In this document: positions 29,774 through 37,860 of the stretch, one piece after another | How positions within the stretch are numbered: position 1 is the stretch's first letter | How the letters are laid out: every line of letters begins with the position of its first letter | Made by a program: the position numbers and the translations under genes | Source of the DNA: Gordonia jacobaea | GTDB taxonomy: Bacteria; Actinomycetota; Actinomycetes; Mycobacteriales; Mycobacteriaceae | Reading direction: 5' to 3' | Assembly (NCBI RefSeq): GCF_001186365.1 | Contig: NZ_LDTZ01000018.1 | Coordinates: forward strand, 186,001-250,000 | Length of the DNA: 64,000 nucleotides | Notes under the pieces: generated by a model | Told to the model about the DNA's origin: nothing | The model's database searches: none | Seen by the model: only the letters and a program-made list of their open reading frames with translations

Positions 29774-30979
29774 TCAGAAAACAGTGCCCGCGAACAGCGC
29801 ACCCGCGGCGAACAGACCGTCGAGTCGGTCGACAGCCGACGCGGCAGACACGTCGACGCGTCCGACTTCTGCCAGCGACCTCCACCGCGTGCCGCCGAGA
29901 TAAGCGGCGGCGAGCGTCGCCACATCGGTCGTTGCGTCGGACTTGCCCGTCACGCGTTCGGTCCCCTTGGGCCCGATCTCGAATACCGCGTTGTTGCGAT
30001 CGATGAGCGGGTCGACGACCTCGAGCCGGACCGGGTCGTCGATCCGGTACGTCCTTGCGCGAAGCGCCGATTCGACGTCGACGAACCGCAGCCATGTTTC
30101 GTCGTGCGCCGCGCCCTGCCGGACCGCTCGCGGGTCGGTGACGGCCAGCGGCAGCGAATCATCCAGTGCGACAGCGGGCCACTCGATCAGGTCGACAAGG
30201 TCGAGTGTCAGTAGGTGGCGCCACAACGCTGCCCGCGCGGTCGGCCCCGACGCCACGAAGTCGACGACGGTGATCGTCTTGGCGTCACTGCTGAACCAAT
30301 GGTCGGGGTCCTCCGGCTTGTAGACGACGTAGCCGTCGTCGACTCCATCGGAGCTGTGCACGGCGACGTAATGCTGCACGGGTGCGGCGTCGCGTCGTAG
30401 TTGCTGCAGTCGCCACCAGCCTGCCGGACGGTCGATTGCACCGACCCAGGTTGCGGCACGTCTGTAGATGTCTTCCAGGAGTTCGGTCGTGACCGCGTCA
30501 TCGACGAGCCGCACGTCGTTCGTATCACCGTCGGGCACGGTGTCGCGCAGCCTCGCTCGGCGCGCGTCGATGGTCACGGCCCGACTCGAACTCGCGATCC
30601 CGTAGCCGAAGCGTTCGTAGATCACGGCCTCGGAGGCACGCAGCGTCGCCACCACCTCTCCCCGGTCGGCGATGTCATGCAGTTGACGCTCGATGAGTCC
30701 GGTGACGATTCCCCGGCGACGGTGGGTCGGCAGCACGCCGACGTGTGTGACGGCCGCGTGGGGAACGCGTGCACCGCCCGGAACGACAAGCTGGCTCGAG
30801 TACGAGTCCGCGCCCCCGACGATGACCTCGCAGTCGAATGCGCCCAGATACCGGCCTTCCTCGGTGATGGTCGCGGCGTCGAGTTGTCCGAACCGCAGCC
30901 CGACCATCGACCGGAGGAACACCCGGAAGGCGGCATTGACCTCGGCGGGGCCGGACAGCGGTCGGATCGCGACGCTCAT
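29774..30979 (-). CDS. Eis-like GNAT N-acetyltransferase
   Basis: Eis proteins are hexameric acetyltransferases that modify aminoglycosides or lysine side chains. The 401-residue protein has two GNAT-like domains and a C-terminal SCP2-like domain: the acetyl-CoA loop VGVLPTHRRRGIVTGLIERQL (about residues 79-99), ASEAVIYERFGYGIAS (114-129), and a final Phe whose carboxylate acts as a base in Eis. Start ATG 30979 overlaps the upstream stop (ATGA), giving tight coupling to the uncharacterised 438-residue protein; a start at 30988 would add three residues. Its role in an oxidation operon is unclear: it could acetylate an amine substrate or detoxify a product. Confidence 0.85.
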   Translation of the reverse strand: MSVAIRPLSGPAEVNAAFRVFLRSMVGLRFGQLDAATITEEGRYLGAFDCEVIVGGADSYSSQLVVPGGARVPHAAVTHVGVLPTHRRRGIVTGLIERQLHDIADRGEVVATLRASEAVIYERFGYGIASSSRAVTIDARRARLRDTVPDGDTNDVRLVDDAVTTELLEDIYRRAATWVGAIDRPAGWWRLQQLRRDAAPVQHYVAVHSSDGVDDGYVVYKPEDPDHWFSSDAKTITVVDFVASGPTARAALWRHLLTLDLVDLIEWPAVALDDSLPLAVTDPRAVRQGAAHDETWLRFVDVESALRARTYRIDDPVRLEVVDPLIDRNNAVFEIGPKGTERVTGKSDATTDVATLAAAYLGGTRWRSLAEVGRVDVSAASAVDRLDGLFAAGALFAGTVF

Positions 30980-32292
30980 CGATGCCACGTCCGGTCATGA
31001 TCACGGTGGGTATCCAGATATGCGCCCGGCCCGAAGTGGTGGTCGTAGAAGTCGGTGTCGATGTGTTGTGCCTGAAGGTAATTGAGGATGTGCACCGTCG
31101 GCACGGTACCCGGGATCTTCCCGAAGGTGTCGTCGACGTACGCGATCTGCTCGGTGAGCAGTCGAACGAAGTCGTCGTCGTAGCGCGCCGCCGAACCGCG
31201 AACGCGCGGGTTGTCACTCCACGGTCCAGGGGTGTCCGGATGAAATGGCCCACCGGGACCGAACTTTCGCTCCGTAAATCGTGCTACCGCCTCGGCAGCG
31301 TCTGCGACGTGCGGACGCGACAGCGTTTCGAACACGCCGGGCAGTCCTGTCGGATTCGGTAGGGCCCAACGGTCGTCGGTTTGCACCTCCAAGCCGAGTC
31401 CTGGTACCCCGGGATCGCCCGACGCCCCGAGGATCGAGAGCCGGTCGATCCCGTCGAAGGTCCACCCGCCGAGTCCCAGCGCGCCCAGAATGAGGTGGCC
31501 GTTGTAGGCGGCGGTGATCAGTTCCGCGCTCGCCTCGGCGAGTGTGTACTGCTCGACGAACGACAGCGGGAACGGGTCACCGGCGTGGCGCAGCGAAGAG
31601 TCTGTGCCACCGGGGATCTCACGTCCGTTGATGTCGTCGTACAGGCCATAGCCGTTCTGGAGGAAGAATGCCACGTTGGCGATGAAGTGCTGCGCCAGGT
31701 CGGCGATCGGTATGACGAGCAGCGAACCCGGATGGTTGGCGATCCAGGTGTTGTGGCCCTCGAGGTAGGGCTCTTCGCGCGGGAGGTAGATGCGGTCGTC
31801 GGAGATCTTGCGGTACCGACCAACCGTCTCCGCGAGCCAGGCCTCGATGTCCGTGTCGGACGCCGACCCGTCGTCTGGCAGTTCACTTTGAGGTTGTGCG
31901 TCGCGGCTCGACAAGAAGTAGGTACCCGAGTCGTCGGTGAAGAAGAACTCTGTGGTGTGAAACCCGGCCGCGGACGGGAAGGTTCGGCCCGTTGCGGTGC
32001 CCGAGTAGTTCGGCAGCGCGGGCGCGTATCCGGGGTGGTGGCTGATCCCGAAGTTCCAGCCGGTCACTCCGGTGACAGCGGCGAGCACGATTGCACGCTC
32101 GGTGTCGCTGAGCGGCTGAACCGGTTTGTTGCTGGCGAAAGCCAGTTCTCCCGAGGGGATTTCACCGCCAACCGGAAAGCGGCGTGATCGGCGGCCGGTG
32201 ATAGCCCCGAGCAGTGGGAAGCTCGTGAGGTCGGCAAGCGCGCGCCGTTCGTGCTCGTCGAGCACGAAAGTGGCTGCGGCAGTTGAGGTCAT
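30976..32292 (-). CDS. Uncharacterised 438-residue protein
   Basis: I do not recognise this family. From ATG 32292 (overlapping the hydrolase stop as ATGA) the product has 438 residues and no signal peptide or membrane segment. Distinctive segments are [20 protein letters not shown] near the N-terminus (here [14 protein letters not shown]), TGWNFGISHHPGYAPALPNYSGTATGR (about residues 75-101), GFHTTEFFFTDDSGTYF, YLPREEPYLEGHN and NHPGSLLVIPIADL. The RRFPxGG and ALPNYSGTATGRTFPSAAGFHTTEFFFT pattern is loosely like nitroreductase-fold proteins, but that is a guess. Conserved-looking His and Tyr residues suggest an enzyme. It lies between an alpha/beta hydrolase and an Eis-like acetyltransferase with four-base overlaps on both sides. 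The frame is open upstream to 32688 only as the antisense of codon-biased DNA. Confidence 0.75.
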   Translation of the reverse strand: MTSTAAATFVLDEHERRALADLTSFPLLGAITGRRSRRFPVGGEIPSGELAFASNKPVQPLSDTERAIVLAAVTGVTGWNFGISHHPGYAPALPNYSGTATGRTFPSAAGFHTTEFFFTDDSGTYFLSSRDAQPQSELPDDGSASDTDIEAWLAETVGRYRKISDDRIYLPREEPYLEGHNTWIANHPGSLLVIPIADLAQHFIANVAFFLQNGYGLYDDINGREIPGGTDSSLRHAGDPFPLSFVEQYTLAEASAELITAAYNGHLILGALGLGGWTFDGIDRLSILGASGDPGVPGLGLEVQTDDRWALPNPTGLPGVFETLSRPHVADAAEAVARFTERKFGPGGPFHPDTPGPWSDNPRVRGSAARYDDDFVRLLTEQIAYVDDTFGKIPGTVPTVHILNYLQAQHIDTDFYDHHFGPGAYLDTHRDHDRTWHR

Positions 32293-33089
32293 GCGTTCGC
32301 TCCGGTCAGGGCGTGATCGACGACGTGGCGGCCGACGTGGTCGGCCACCGCGCGGTGGGCCGTCTCGTTGAGCACGTCGTGCGCGGCGTCGTCGATGATC
32401 TCGACGCGAAGTCCGGGCAGTCGGTCCTGCCAGGCGAGCACGCCGGTCACCGGTGCGATCTGGTCGTCCGAACCGTGCACTGCCAGAACGGGTGTCGACA
32501 ACGTCGGCAGTTCCTCGTCGAGCCGCGCCCACGCCGGTTCGAAGAGTGCCTTCAAGACCTCGACGACATCGGCTCCGGTGAACGCCAACGGATCGTTGGC
32601 CAACTCGTCGCGATAGAACGGGTCGGCCGACAGCGCGTCGAGGTCGAGTTCGAAACTGCCGCCAGCCTCGGTCACCGAACTCAGCCACGGTAGCGGCGAC
32701 AGCGGGGCACCCGAGATCACGACACTGGAGTACCTCGACGGCTGATCGAGCGCCGCGAACAGCGCACCGAGACTGCCGAGCGAATGTCCACTGATCGCGA
32801 GTGGCAGCTCCGGCGAGCGTGCTGCGGCAAGGTCGGTCAGGGCTCGCGCGTTGTGCACCACGGCGTCGTACGATCCGACGTCGCCGCGCTCACCGTCGGA
32901 CAATCCGTGGCCCTGCTGGTCGAGTGCCCAGAGTTCGACGCCGTGCGCTGCCAACTCCGCTGCGTAGCGGTGGTAGAGCCCCGAGTGCTCACCGAATCCG
33001 TGCAGAAGTATCAGCGCGGCTGTCGGCGTGGTGTTGGTTGGCCAGTGCCGGTAGAAGATCCGACCCTGCGCGCCGTCGAAGAAGGGCAT
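32289..33089 (-). CDS. Alpha/beta hydrolase (monoacylglycerol lipase-like)
   Basis: The 266-residue protein has the lysophospholipase/MGL pattern: oxyanion-hole LLHGFGEHSGLYHRYA, DQQGHGLSDGERG, nucleophile Ser103 in GHSLG, acid Asp208 or Asp209 in HGSDDQIAP and His237 in DDAAHDVLN. A full triad is therefore present. It is the first gene of the leftward operon; ATG 33089 follows AGGAGTGAACC. It could release a carboxylic acid from an ester or remove an acyl group made elsewhere in the pathway. Confidence 0.88.
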   Translation of the reverse strand: MPFFDGAQGRIFYRHWPTNTTPTAALILLHGFGEHSGLYHRYAAELAAHGVELWALDQQGHGLSDGERGDVGSYDAVVHNARALTDLAAARSPELPLAISGHSLGSLGALFAALDQPSRYSSVVISGAPLSPLPWLSSVTEAGGSFELDLDALSADPFYRDELANDPLAFTGADVVEVLKALFEPAWARLDEELPTLSTPVLAVHGSDDQIAPVTGVLAWQDRLPGLRVEIIDDAAHDVLNETAHRAVADHVGRHVVDHALTGANA

Positions 33090-33209
33090 GGTTCACTCCT
33101 GTTGTGGGCTGTGATGCGCCCGAGAAGCATCGCGCACCACCACATTTCACGACAGCCTTTGAACCATTCGGATTCTGAGCCGACACCCGCGCCGCTACAT
33201 GTGTGCCAT

Positions 33210-33249
33210 ATCGAAGGACGTGGGTGCTGCAGCACCCACGTCCTTCGAT
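33210..33249. terminator. Perfect 40-bp palindrome, terminator of the L,D-transpeptidase gene
   Basis: Two 20-bp arms (ending at 33229 and starting at 33230) are exact complements, centred on GGGTGCTGCAGCACCC. The stem lies 40 bp after the stop of the leftward L,D-transpeptidase gene and could work in both directions. There is no U-tract, as is common for actinobacterial terminators. A second copy with compensating base changes is at 55204-55261. Confidence 0.75.
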
Positions 33250-33288
33250 TCGACCCACAGTCAGCGCGTTGCTACTGGCCCCGGGGTG

Positions 33289-34254
33289 CTATTTGGTCCC
33301 GAGCAGAGTCGGGATGAGGTTGACCAGTTGCGTCAACAGATCGCTCAACCCCTTGTCGCCCAGGATGTCTGACACTCCCGGCACGCTCGGCGTTGTGGGA
33401 GTCTTCGGCGTCGTTCCCGACGGCGCGGTGGTTGACGGCCCGTCGCCCGTGGGGGCGGCGGCGTTGACGCCGATGGTGATCTTGGGGTGCTTGGCGGGGT
33501 CGAGCCACGCGAGGATCTTGCGCATCACGTCGCGATCGATTGCGACGCAGCCCATGGTCGGCTCGCCGTTGGTGACGTGGAGGAACATCGCCGACGCCTT
33601 GCCGGGGGTGCGCTGCGGGTTGTGCGCGATGTTGACCGCGTAGTCGTACACCGGACCCGCGTCGTAGAGGTTCTCGCTGTCGCCGCCGGGGCTGTTCGCC
33701 TGGCGCACATGGGTGTTGTACGTCGGGGACTTCATGTTGGAGTCCCACCAGTCCTGACGCGTCGCCTGGAAGTACGGCATCTTGGTGCCGGGATTGGCCT
33801 GCCTACCGAATGCCTGGTCCAGCGCGAAGGTGCCTTCCGGCGTGCGATACACGTTGTCCTTCGGCTCCCCCATTCCCAGCGAGCCCAGGAACGCCTTGGT
33901 CGGCCCGAACACGGGCTTCCACGACTTGTCTGCGCCCTTCTCGAATGCGGTGAGCGTCGCGGTCGGGTCGGACGCCTTCGGTGCCGTGACCACGATCATC
34001 TGGCCCGTATCCGACGCTTGCGGCCCCGGCTTCGACGATCCGTTACCCGCGAGGGTGTCCAAGATTCCATCGACCTGCGGGATACCGAGAGAAGGCGACG
34101 TCGGTGTCGGAGTGTGGGGTGTCGTGGGTGATGTCGGGGCGGGTGATGTGGGAGTCGTCGAGGTTCCCGGCGCGGCCAATGCCTGGCCGGCACCGGCAAC
34201 GATTGCAGCCATCACCGCAATCACTACAAGTCCCAACAGTCTCATTCGCCTCAT
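33289..34254 (-). CDS. Secreted L,D-transpeptidase (YkuD-domain) protein
   Basis: L,D-transpeptidases make 3-3 peptidoglycan cross-links, important in Mycobacteriales. The 321-residue protein has a signal peptide (hydrophobic run ending GQALAAP), a Thr/Pro/Ser-rich linker (about residues 30-60), a YkuD-like catalytic domain with MFLHVTNGEPTMGCVAI (active-site His, Gly and the nucleophilic Cys), and a Pro/Thr-rich tail. Start ATG 34254 follows CAGAAG; GTG 34272 would add six residues (MVQKLL) without a ribosome site. It is likely exported to the periplasm. It is transcribed away from the phosphotriesterase operon and closed by the 40-bp palindrome. Confidence 0.85.
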   Translation of the reverse strand: MRRMRLLGLVVIAVMAAIVAGAGQALAAPGTSTTPTSPAPTSPTTPHTPTPTSPSLGIPQVDGILDTLAGNGSSKPGPQASDTGQMIVVTAPKASDPTATLTAFEKGADKSWKPVFGPTKAFLGSLGMGEPKDNVYRTPEGTFALDQAFGRQANPGTKMPYFQATRQDWWDSNMKSPTYNTHVRQANSPGGDSENLYDAGPVYDYAVNIAHNPQRTPGKASAMFLHVTNGEPTMGCVAIDRDVMRKILAWLDPAKHPKITIGVNAAAPTGDGPSTTAPSGTTPKTPTTPSVPGVSDILGDKGLSDLLTQLVNLIPTLLGTK

Positions 34255-34317
34255 CAGTAACTTCTGCACCACATAAGTGTGGCAAATGGCAAGACGGCGT
34301 GAGTCTCAGGGGCATCA

Positions 34318-34330
34318 CAGTGCTGCACTG
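34318..34330. promoter_or_regulatory. 13-bp palindrome in the L,D-transpeptidase / phosphotriesterase gap
   Basis: CAGTGC, one base, GCACTG form a perfect small palindrome about 27-39 bp upstream of the predicted -35 of the phosphotriesterase operon. It may be an activator or repressor site; no regulator can be named. Confidence 0.3.
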
Positions 34331-34356
34331 ATCGGGTGACAGAGCGGCAGAACTGC

Positions 34357-34388
34357 TACTTGAACATGAACTCAGCCTCATCTATTGT
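34357..34388 (+). promoter_or_regulatory. Predicted promoter of the phosphotriesterase-acyl-CoA synthetase operon
   Basis: TTGAAC (34360-34365), a 17-base spacer and TATTGT (34383-34388) form a good sigma-70-type promoter. The -35 and its flank TACTTGAAC (34357-34365) also occur in the promoter of the SDR-TetR operon at 41071-41079 (minus strand), suggesting shared regulation. The start codon at 34455 follows a leader of about 60 bases with GAAGGGAC as ribosome site. Confidence 0.55.
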
Positions 34389-34454
34389 CTCTTGGTGACG
34401 TAGCACACACTGGCCGAAGTCAGCGACTACTCACACACGTCGAAGGGACAACAG

Positions 34455-35414
34455 ATGAGCACTGTCAACACCGTCACAGGCCCCGTGGACTCGGGCGACC
34501 TGGGTTCAACACTCATCCACGAGCACATCTTCGTCCTCGGCGAGGAGTACCGAGAGAACTATCAGGACGACTGGGACGAGGATCGCAAGATCGCCGACGC
34601 GGTGCGCGATCTGCGCGAGCTCAAGGGTCTCGGTATCGACACCATCTTCGACCCGACGGTGCTCGGTCTCGGCCGCTACATCCCCCGCATCAAGAAGATC
34701 GCCGACCAGGTCGACCTGAACATCGTGGTGGCAACCGGCCTCTACACCTACAACGACATTCCCTTCCAGTTCCACTACACCGGCCCCGGGTTGCTCTTCG
34801 ACGTCGACGAGCCGCTGGTGAACTTCTTTGTCCGTGACCTCACCAAGGGAATCGCCGACACCGACGTGCAGGCCTCGTTCCTCAAGTGCGCCATCGAGGA
34901 GCAGGGACTGACGCCCGGCGTCGAACGCGTGATGCGGGCCGTCGGCCAGGCACACGTTCAGACCGGCGCTCCGATCACCGTGCACACCAACCCGCACACC
35001 GGCTCTGGCCTCGTCGCGCAGCGCGTGCTGCGCGAGGAGGGCGTCGATCTGACCAAGGTCGTCATCGGACATTCCGGGGACTCGACCGACCTCGACTACC
35101 TCATGAAGGTCGCCGACGAGGGATCGATCCTTGGCATGGACCGCTTCGGGCTCGACGTCCTGCTGCCCTTCGACGACCGCATCAACACCATCGTCGAACT
35201 CGCCAAACGTGGCTACGCCGATCGGATGGGACTTGCCCACGACGCGTCGTGCTTCATCGACTGGTTCGATCCAGAAGCCAAGAAGCAGGCGGTCCCGAAT
35301 TGGAACTACCGCCACATCAGCGAGGACGTGCTCCCCGCTCTGCGCGAACGGGGTGTGAGCGACGCCGATATCACCACCATGCTCGTCGACGTCCCGCGCC
35401 GCTACTTCGAGTGA
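34455..35414 (+). CDS. Phosphotriesterase-family metal-dependent hydrolase
   Basis: This amidohydrolase-superfamily branch (PTE and PTE-like lactonases) cleaves phosphotriesters, lactones or esters. The 319-residue protein has a complete binuclear metal site: His22 and His24 (IHEHIF), Lys144 in SFLKCAIE (the carbamylated lysine), His177 (TVHTNP), His206 (IGHSGD) and Asp263 (LAHDAS). It has a ribosome site (GAAGGGAC) and its own promoter. An acyl-CoA synthetase follows 73 bp downstream, so the natural substrate may be a lactone or ester whose acid is then activated with CoA. Such enzymes can also quench acyl-homoserine lactone signals; that is inference only. Confidence 0.88.
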   Translation: MSTVNTVTGPVDSGDLGSTLIHEHIFVLGEEYRENYQDDWDEDRKIADAVRDLRELKGLGIDTIFDPTVLGLGRYIPRIKKIADQVDLNIVVATGLYTYNDIPFQFHYTGPGLLFDVDEPLVNFFVRDLTKGIADTDVQASFLKCAIEEQGLTPGVERVMRAVGQAHVQTGAPITVHTNPHTGSGLVAQRVLREEGVDLTKVVIGHSGDSTDLDYLMKVADEGSILGMDRFGLDVLLPFDDRINTIVELAKRGYADRMGLAHDASCFIDWFDPEAKKQAVPNWNYRHISEDVLPALRERGVSDADITTMLVDVPRRYFE

Positions 35415-35487
35415 CCGCCATGCACCCGGGGCGAGTACCCGCCCCGGGTGCACACAGCTCCACACCCCTTCTGTCATAAGGAATCTC

Positions 35488-37020
35488 ATGGCCAATCCCG
35501 TAGCCGCCCTGTGGAAGGGTGCCGACACCTATCCCGATCGCATCGCGGTACGCAGCGGCGAGCGCATCCTGCGTTACGGCGACCTGCGTGCTCGAATCGC
35601 CCGCAGCGCAGCGCGTTTCGCGGCCTTGGGAGTCTCTCCCGGTGACCGCGTACTGCTTGTTGCGCCGTCGATTCCCGAGTTCGCCATCGCCCACTACGGT
35701 CTCCATACGATCGGCGCCACCATCATCACGGTCAACACGATGTCGACCACCCACGAGATCGACTACGTTGTCGACGATTCCGGGACCTCGTTGATCGTCG
35801 CGTGGCACGAGTCGGCAGCGGCGGCCGATCTGGTCGCGACGAACCGTGGCCTTCCGTTCGTGGAACTGAAGCCGTTCGAGGATGATCCGGTTACGGACAC
35901 GCCGTCGGTCGATGCCTATGTCGAGCGCGACGAGCACGACACCGCGGTCATCCTGTACACCTCCGGGACGACCGGAAAGCCCAAGGGTGCTCAGTTGAGC
36001 ATCGCCAACGTCAACGCGGCTCCGATCGCGTTCCGCCCGGCGCTACGAATCGGCGATGAAGAGCGTTGGGCCACAGCACTTCCCCTGTTCCATTGCTTCG
36101 GGCAGGTCGTCGTGATGCACAGCGCGCTGACCTGGGGCGGCAGCCTGTCGCTGCTATCCCCCTTCGCGCCCGTGGAGTTCATGAACCGAATCCGCGACGA
36201 GCATGTCACCATCGCGTGCGGCGTTCCGACGATGTGGAATGCGATGTTGCAGAACGCATCCGGATACTCATCCGATGATTTCGTCGACCTGCGACTGGCG
36301 TGCTCGGGCGGAGCGTCGATGCCGGGTGAGGTCATTCGTGCGTTCGCCGACAAGTTCGGCTGCGTGATCCTCGAAGGTTACGGCCTCACCGAGACCGCGG
36401 GCACCGCGACCTTCCGCGACCTCGACGGCGAACCGAAGGTCGGAACCGTCGGACCGGCGTTGCCAGGCTTCACCATCGAGGTTCGCGATCCCGACGGCAC
36501 ACCTCTCGGCGCCGACGAGGTCGGTGAGATCTTCCTCAAGGGGCCGACGGTGATGACCGGCTACTGGAACCGCCCCGAGGCCACCGCGTCCGAACTCGTC
36601 GACGGATGGCTGCGCACGGGCGACATCGGCGCGATGGACGCCGACGGCGACCTCCGGATCATCGACCGCGCAAAGGATCTCATCATCCGCGGCGGCTACA
36701 ACGTGTACCCGAGAGAAGTCGAAGAGGTGCTCTACACCCACCCCGACATCGTCGAGGTCGCCGTCATCGGCGTGCCTGACGACCACTATGGCGAGGAGAT
36801 CGCCGCGGTCATCGCGTTACGGCCGGACGCCGTGCTCAACACCGATGCCCTGCGCGGCTGGGCGAAGGAACGACTCAGCGCCTACAAGGTCCCGCGGATC
36901 GTCCACGTCGTCGATGCACTACCGAAGGGCGCGACCGGAAAGATCCTCAAGCGCGCGATCGACCGTGATTCGCTCCGCGAACTCAGCTCGACGGGCTCTG
37001 GTACACAGCAACCTCGATGA
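35488..37020 (+). CDS. Acyl-CoA synthetase (AMP-forming, long/medium-chain type)
   Basis: The 510-residue enzyme activates a carboxylic acid to its CoA thioester through an adenylate. It shows the full ANL set: YTSGTTGKPKGAQLS (P-loop), GYGLTETAG, GWLRTGDIG with YWNRPEAT before it, RAKDLIIRGGYNVYPREVEE (hinge and A8) and the catalytic Lys near the end in PKGATGKILKR. ATG 35488 follows AAGGAA by five bases. It sits after the PTE-like hydrolase and converges on the TetR gene, and with the acyl-CoA dehydrogenase beyond could form a beta-oxidation-type pathway. The acid substrate is unknown. Confidence 0.92.
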   Translation: MANPVAALWKGADTYPDRIAVRSGERILRYGDLRARIARSAARFAALGVSPGDRVLLVAPSIPEFAIAHYGLHTIGATIITVNTMSTTHEIDYVVDDSGTSLIVAWHESAAAADLVATNRGLPFVELKPFEDDPVTDTPSVDAYVERDEHDTAVILYTSGTTGKPKGAQLSIANVNAAPIAFRPALRIGDEERWATALPLFHCFGQVVVMHSALTWGGSLSLLSPFAPVEFMNRIRDEHVTIACGVPTMWNAMLQNASGYSSDDFVDLRLACSGGASMPGEVIRAFADKFGCVILEGYGLTETAGTATFRDLDGEPKVGTVGPALPGFTIEVRDPDGTPLGADEVGEIFLKGPTVMTGYWNRPEATASELVDGWLRTGDIGAMDADGDLRIIDRAKDLIIRGGYNVYPREVEEVLYTHPDIVEVAVIGVPDDHYGEEIAAVIALRPDAVLNTDALRGWAKERLSAYKVPRIVHVVDALPKGATGKILKRAIDRDSLRELSSTGSGTQQPR

Positions 37021-37068
37021 GGTTCACGTCGAGACCCTCATTGCCCGATGTTGCGGACCCGCGAGAAC

Positions 37069-37084
37069 GTGCCCCTCGGGGCAC
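37069..37084. terminator. Bidirectional terminator hairpin
   Basis: GTGCCCC and GGGGCAC form a tight stem between the stop of the acyl-CoA synthetase gene (37020) and the convergent TetR gene, ending at the base before the TetR stop. No U-tract is seen. Confidence 0.55.
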
Positions 37085-37792
37085 TCAGTCGCGCGGGGCC
37101 GCACCGGGACGTCGAAGGCCGATCGCGTTGACCCACAGGTGGGTGGCGGTGTCGACCATCGCGTCGATGTCCGACGGCTCGCCGCCGACGATGAACGCCT
37201 GGTAGGCCATCCGCGACACCATGCCCGACAACGCCGCGGCCGCGGCCGTCGGGTCGAGTTCTGGATCGGCGATGCCTCGCTCCTGCAACTCCCGAATATG
37301 ACGAGCATTGCGTTCGACGAACACGAGGCTGCGCTGGCGCCGCCTCTCACGGAACTCCGCCATCGTCGACGACACCTGTTCGAGCACCAGACGCAGGCCG
37401 GCATTGCGCCGATACGCCTCGAAATAGGCTCGGTTGGCCGCGGCGAGGATCTCGGTCGGGTCGTCGTCGGAACCCGGCTCGACGTGCGGGTAGCCGGGAT
37501 GCAGCATGTCCTGGTGCGCTTCGGCGAGCACAGCGTCGAGGATCTCTTCCTTGCTGTCGAAGTAGGTGTAGAACGACCCGATCGAGCACTGCGCCTCGGT
37601 GGTGATGTCGGTGAGCCGTGAATCGGCGAATCCGTCGCGCTCGAAGACCGTGCGCGCCGCAGACACCAGAGCCGCCCGCGTTCTCTCTCCGCGAGCGGTC
37701 AGGGGTTTGCGCACAGCGCTCGGAGCACCCGAAACCGACGGCACCTCGAGCGCGGTGTCGTGCGCGGCGGTGTCGTCGGTTTCGGTGCTCAT
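37085..37792 (-). CDS. TetR-family transcriptional regulator
   Basis: The 235-residue repressor has an extended N-terminus (about 35 residues, Asp/Ala/Thr-rich), then a TetR DNA-binding domain with RTRAALVSAARTVFERDGFADSRLTDITTEAQCSIGSFYTYFDSKEEI, whose helix-turn-helix runs through ITTEAQCSIGSFYTYF. The C-terminal ligand domain is helical. ATG 37792 follows GAGGAG by six bases. It is the last gene of the SDR-acyl-CoA dehydrogenase-kinase operon and is the obvious candidate to bind the inverted repeat at 41044-41087 and the related site at 34357. An acyl-CoA is a likely inducer by analogy with related catabolic regulators. Confidence 0.88.
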   Translation of the reverse strand: MSTETDDTAAHDTALEVPSVSGAPSAVRKPLTARGERTRAALVSAARTVFERDGFADSRLTDITTEAQCSIGSFYTYFDSKEEILDAVLAEAHQDMLHPGYPHVEPGSDDDPTEILAAANRAYFEAYRRNAGLRLVLEQVSSTMAEFRERRRQRSLVFVERNARHIRELQERGIADPELDPTAAAAALSGMVSRMAYQAFIVGGEPSDIDAMVDTATHLWVNAIGLRRPGAAPRD

Positions 37793-37860
37793 CTGAGTCT
37801 CCTCGGCGATCTCGGGCCTCACTTCACGACCGGACAGTCTGATCGATCAACGGTATCGGG

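Noticed and set aside
32293-32688. N-terminal extension of the 438-residue protein
   Set aside because: It lies within the hydrolase gene in another frame; the ATG overlapping the hydrolase stop is a natural operon start.
33090-33288. S-adenosylmethionine riboswitch before the sulfur-type operon
   Set aside because: I looked for SAM-type core sequences in the leader and saw none; only the terminator palindrome stands out.
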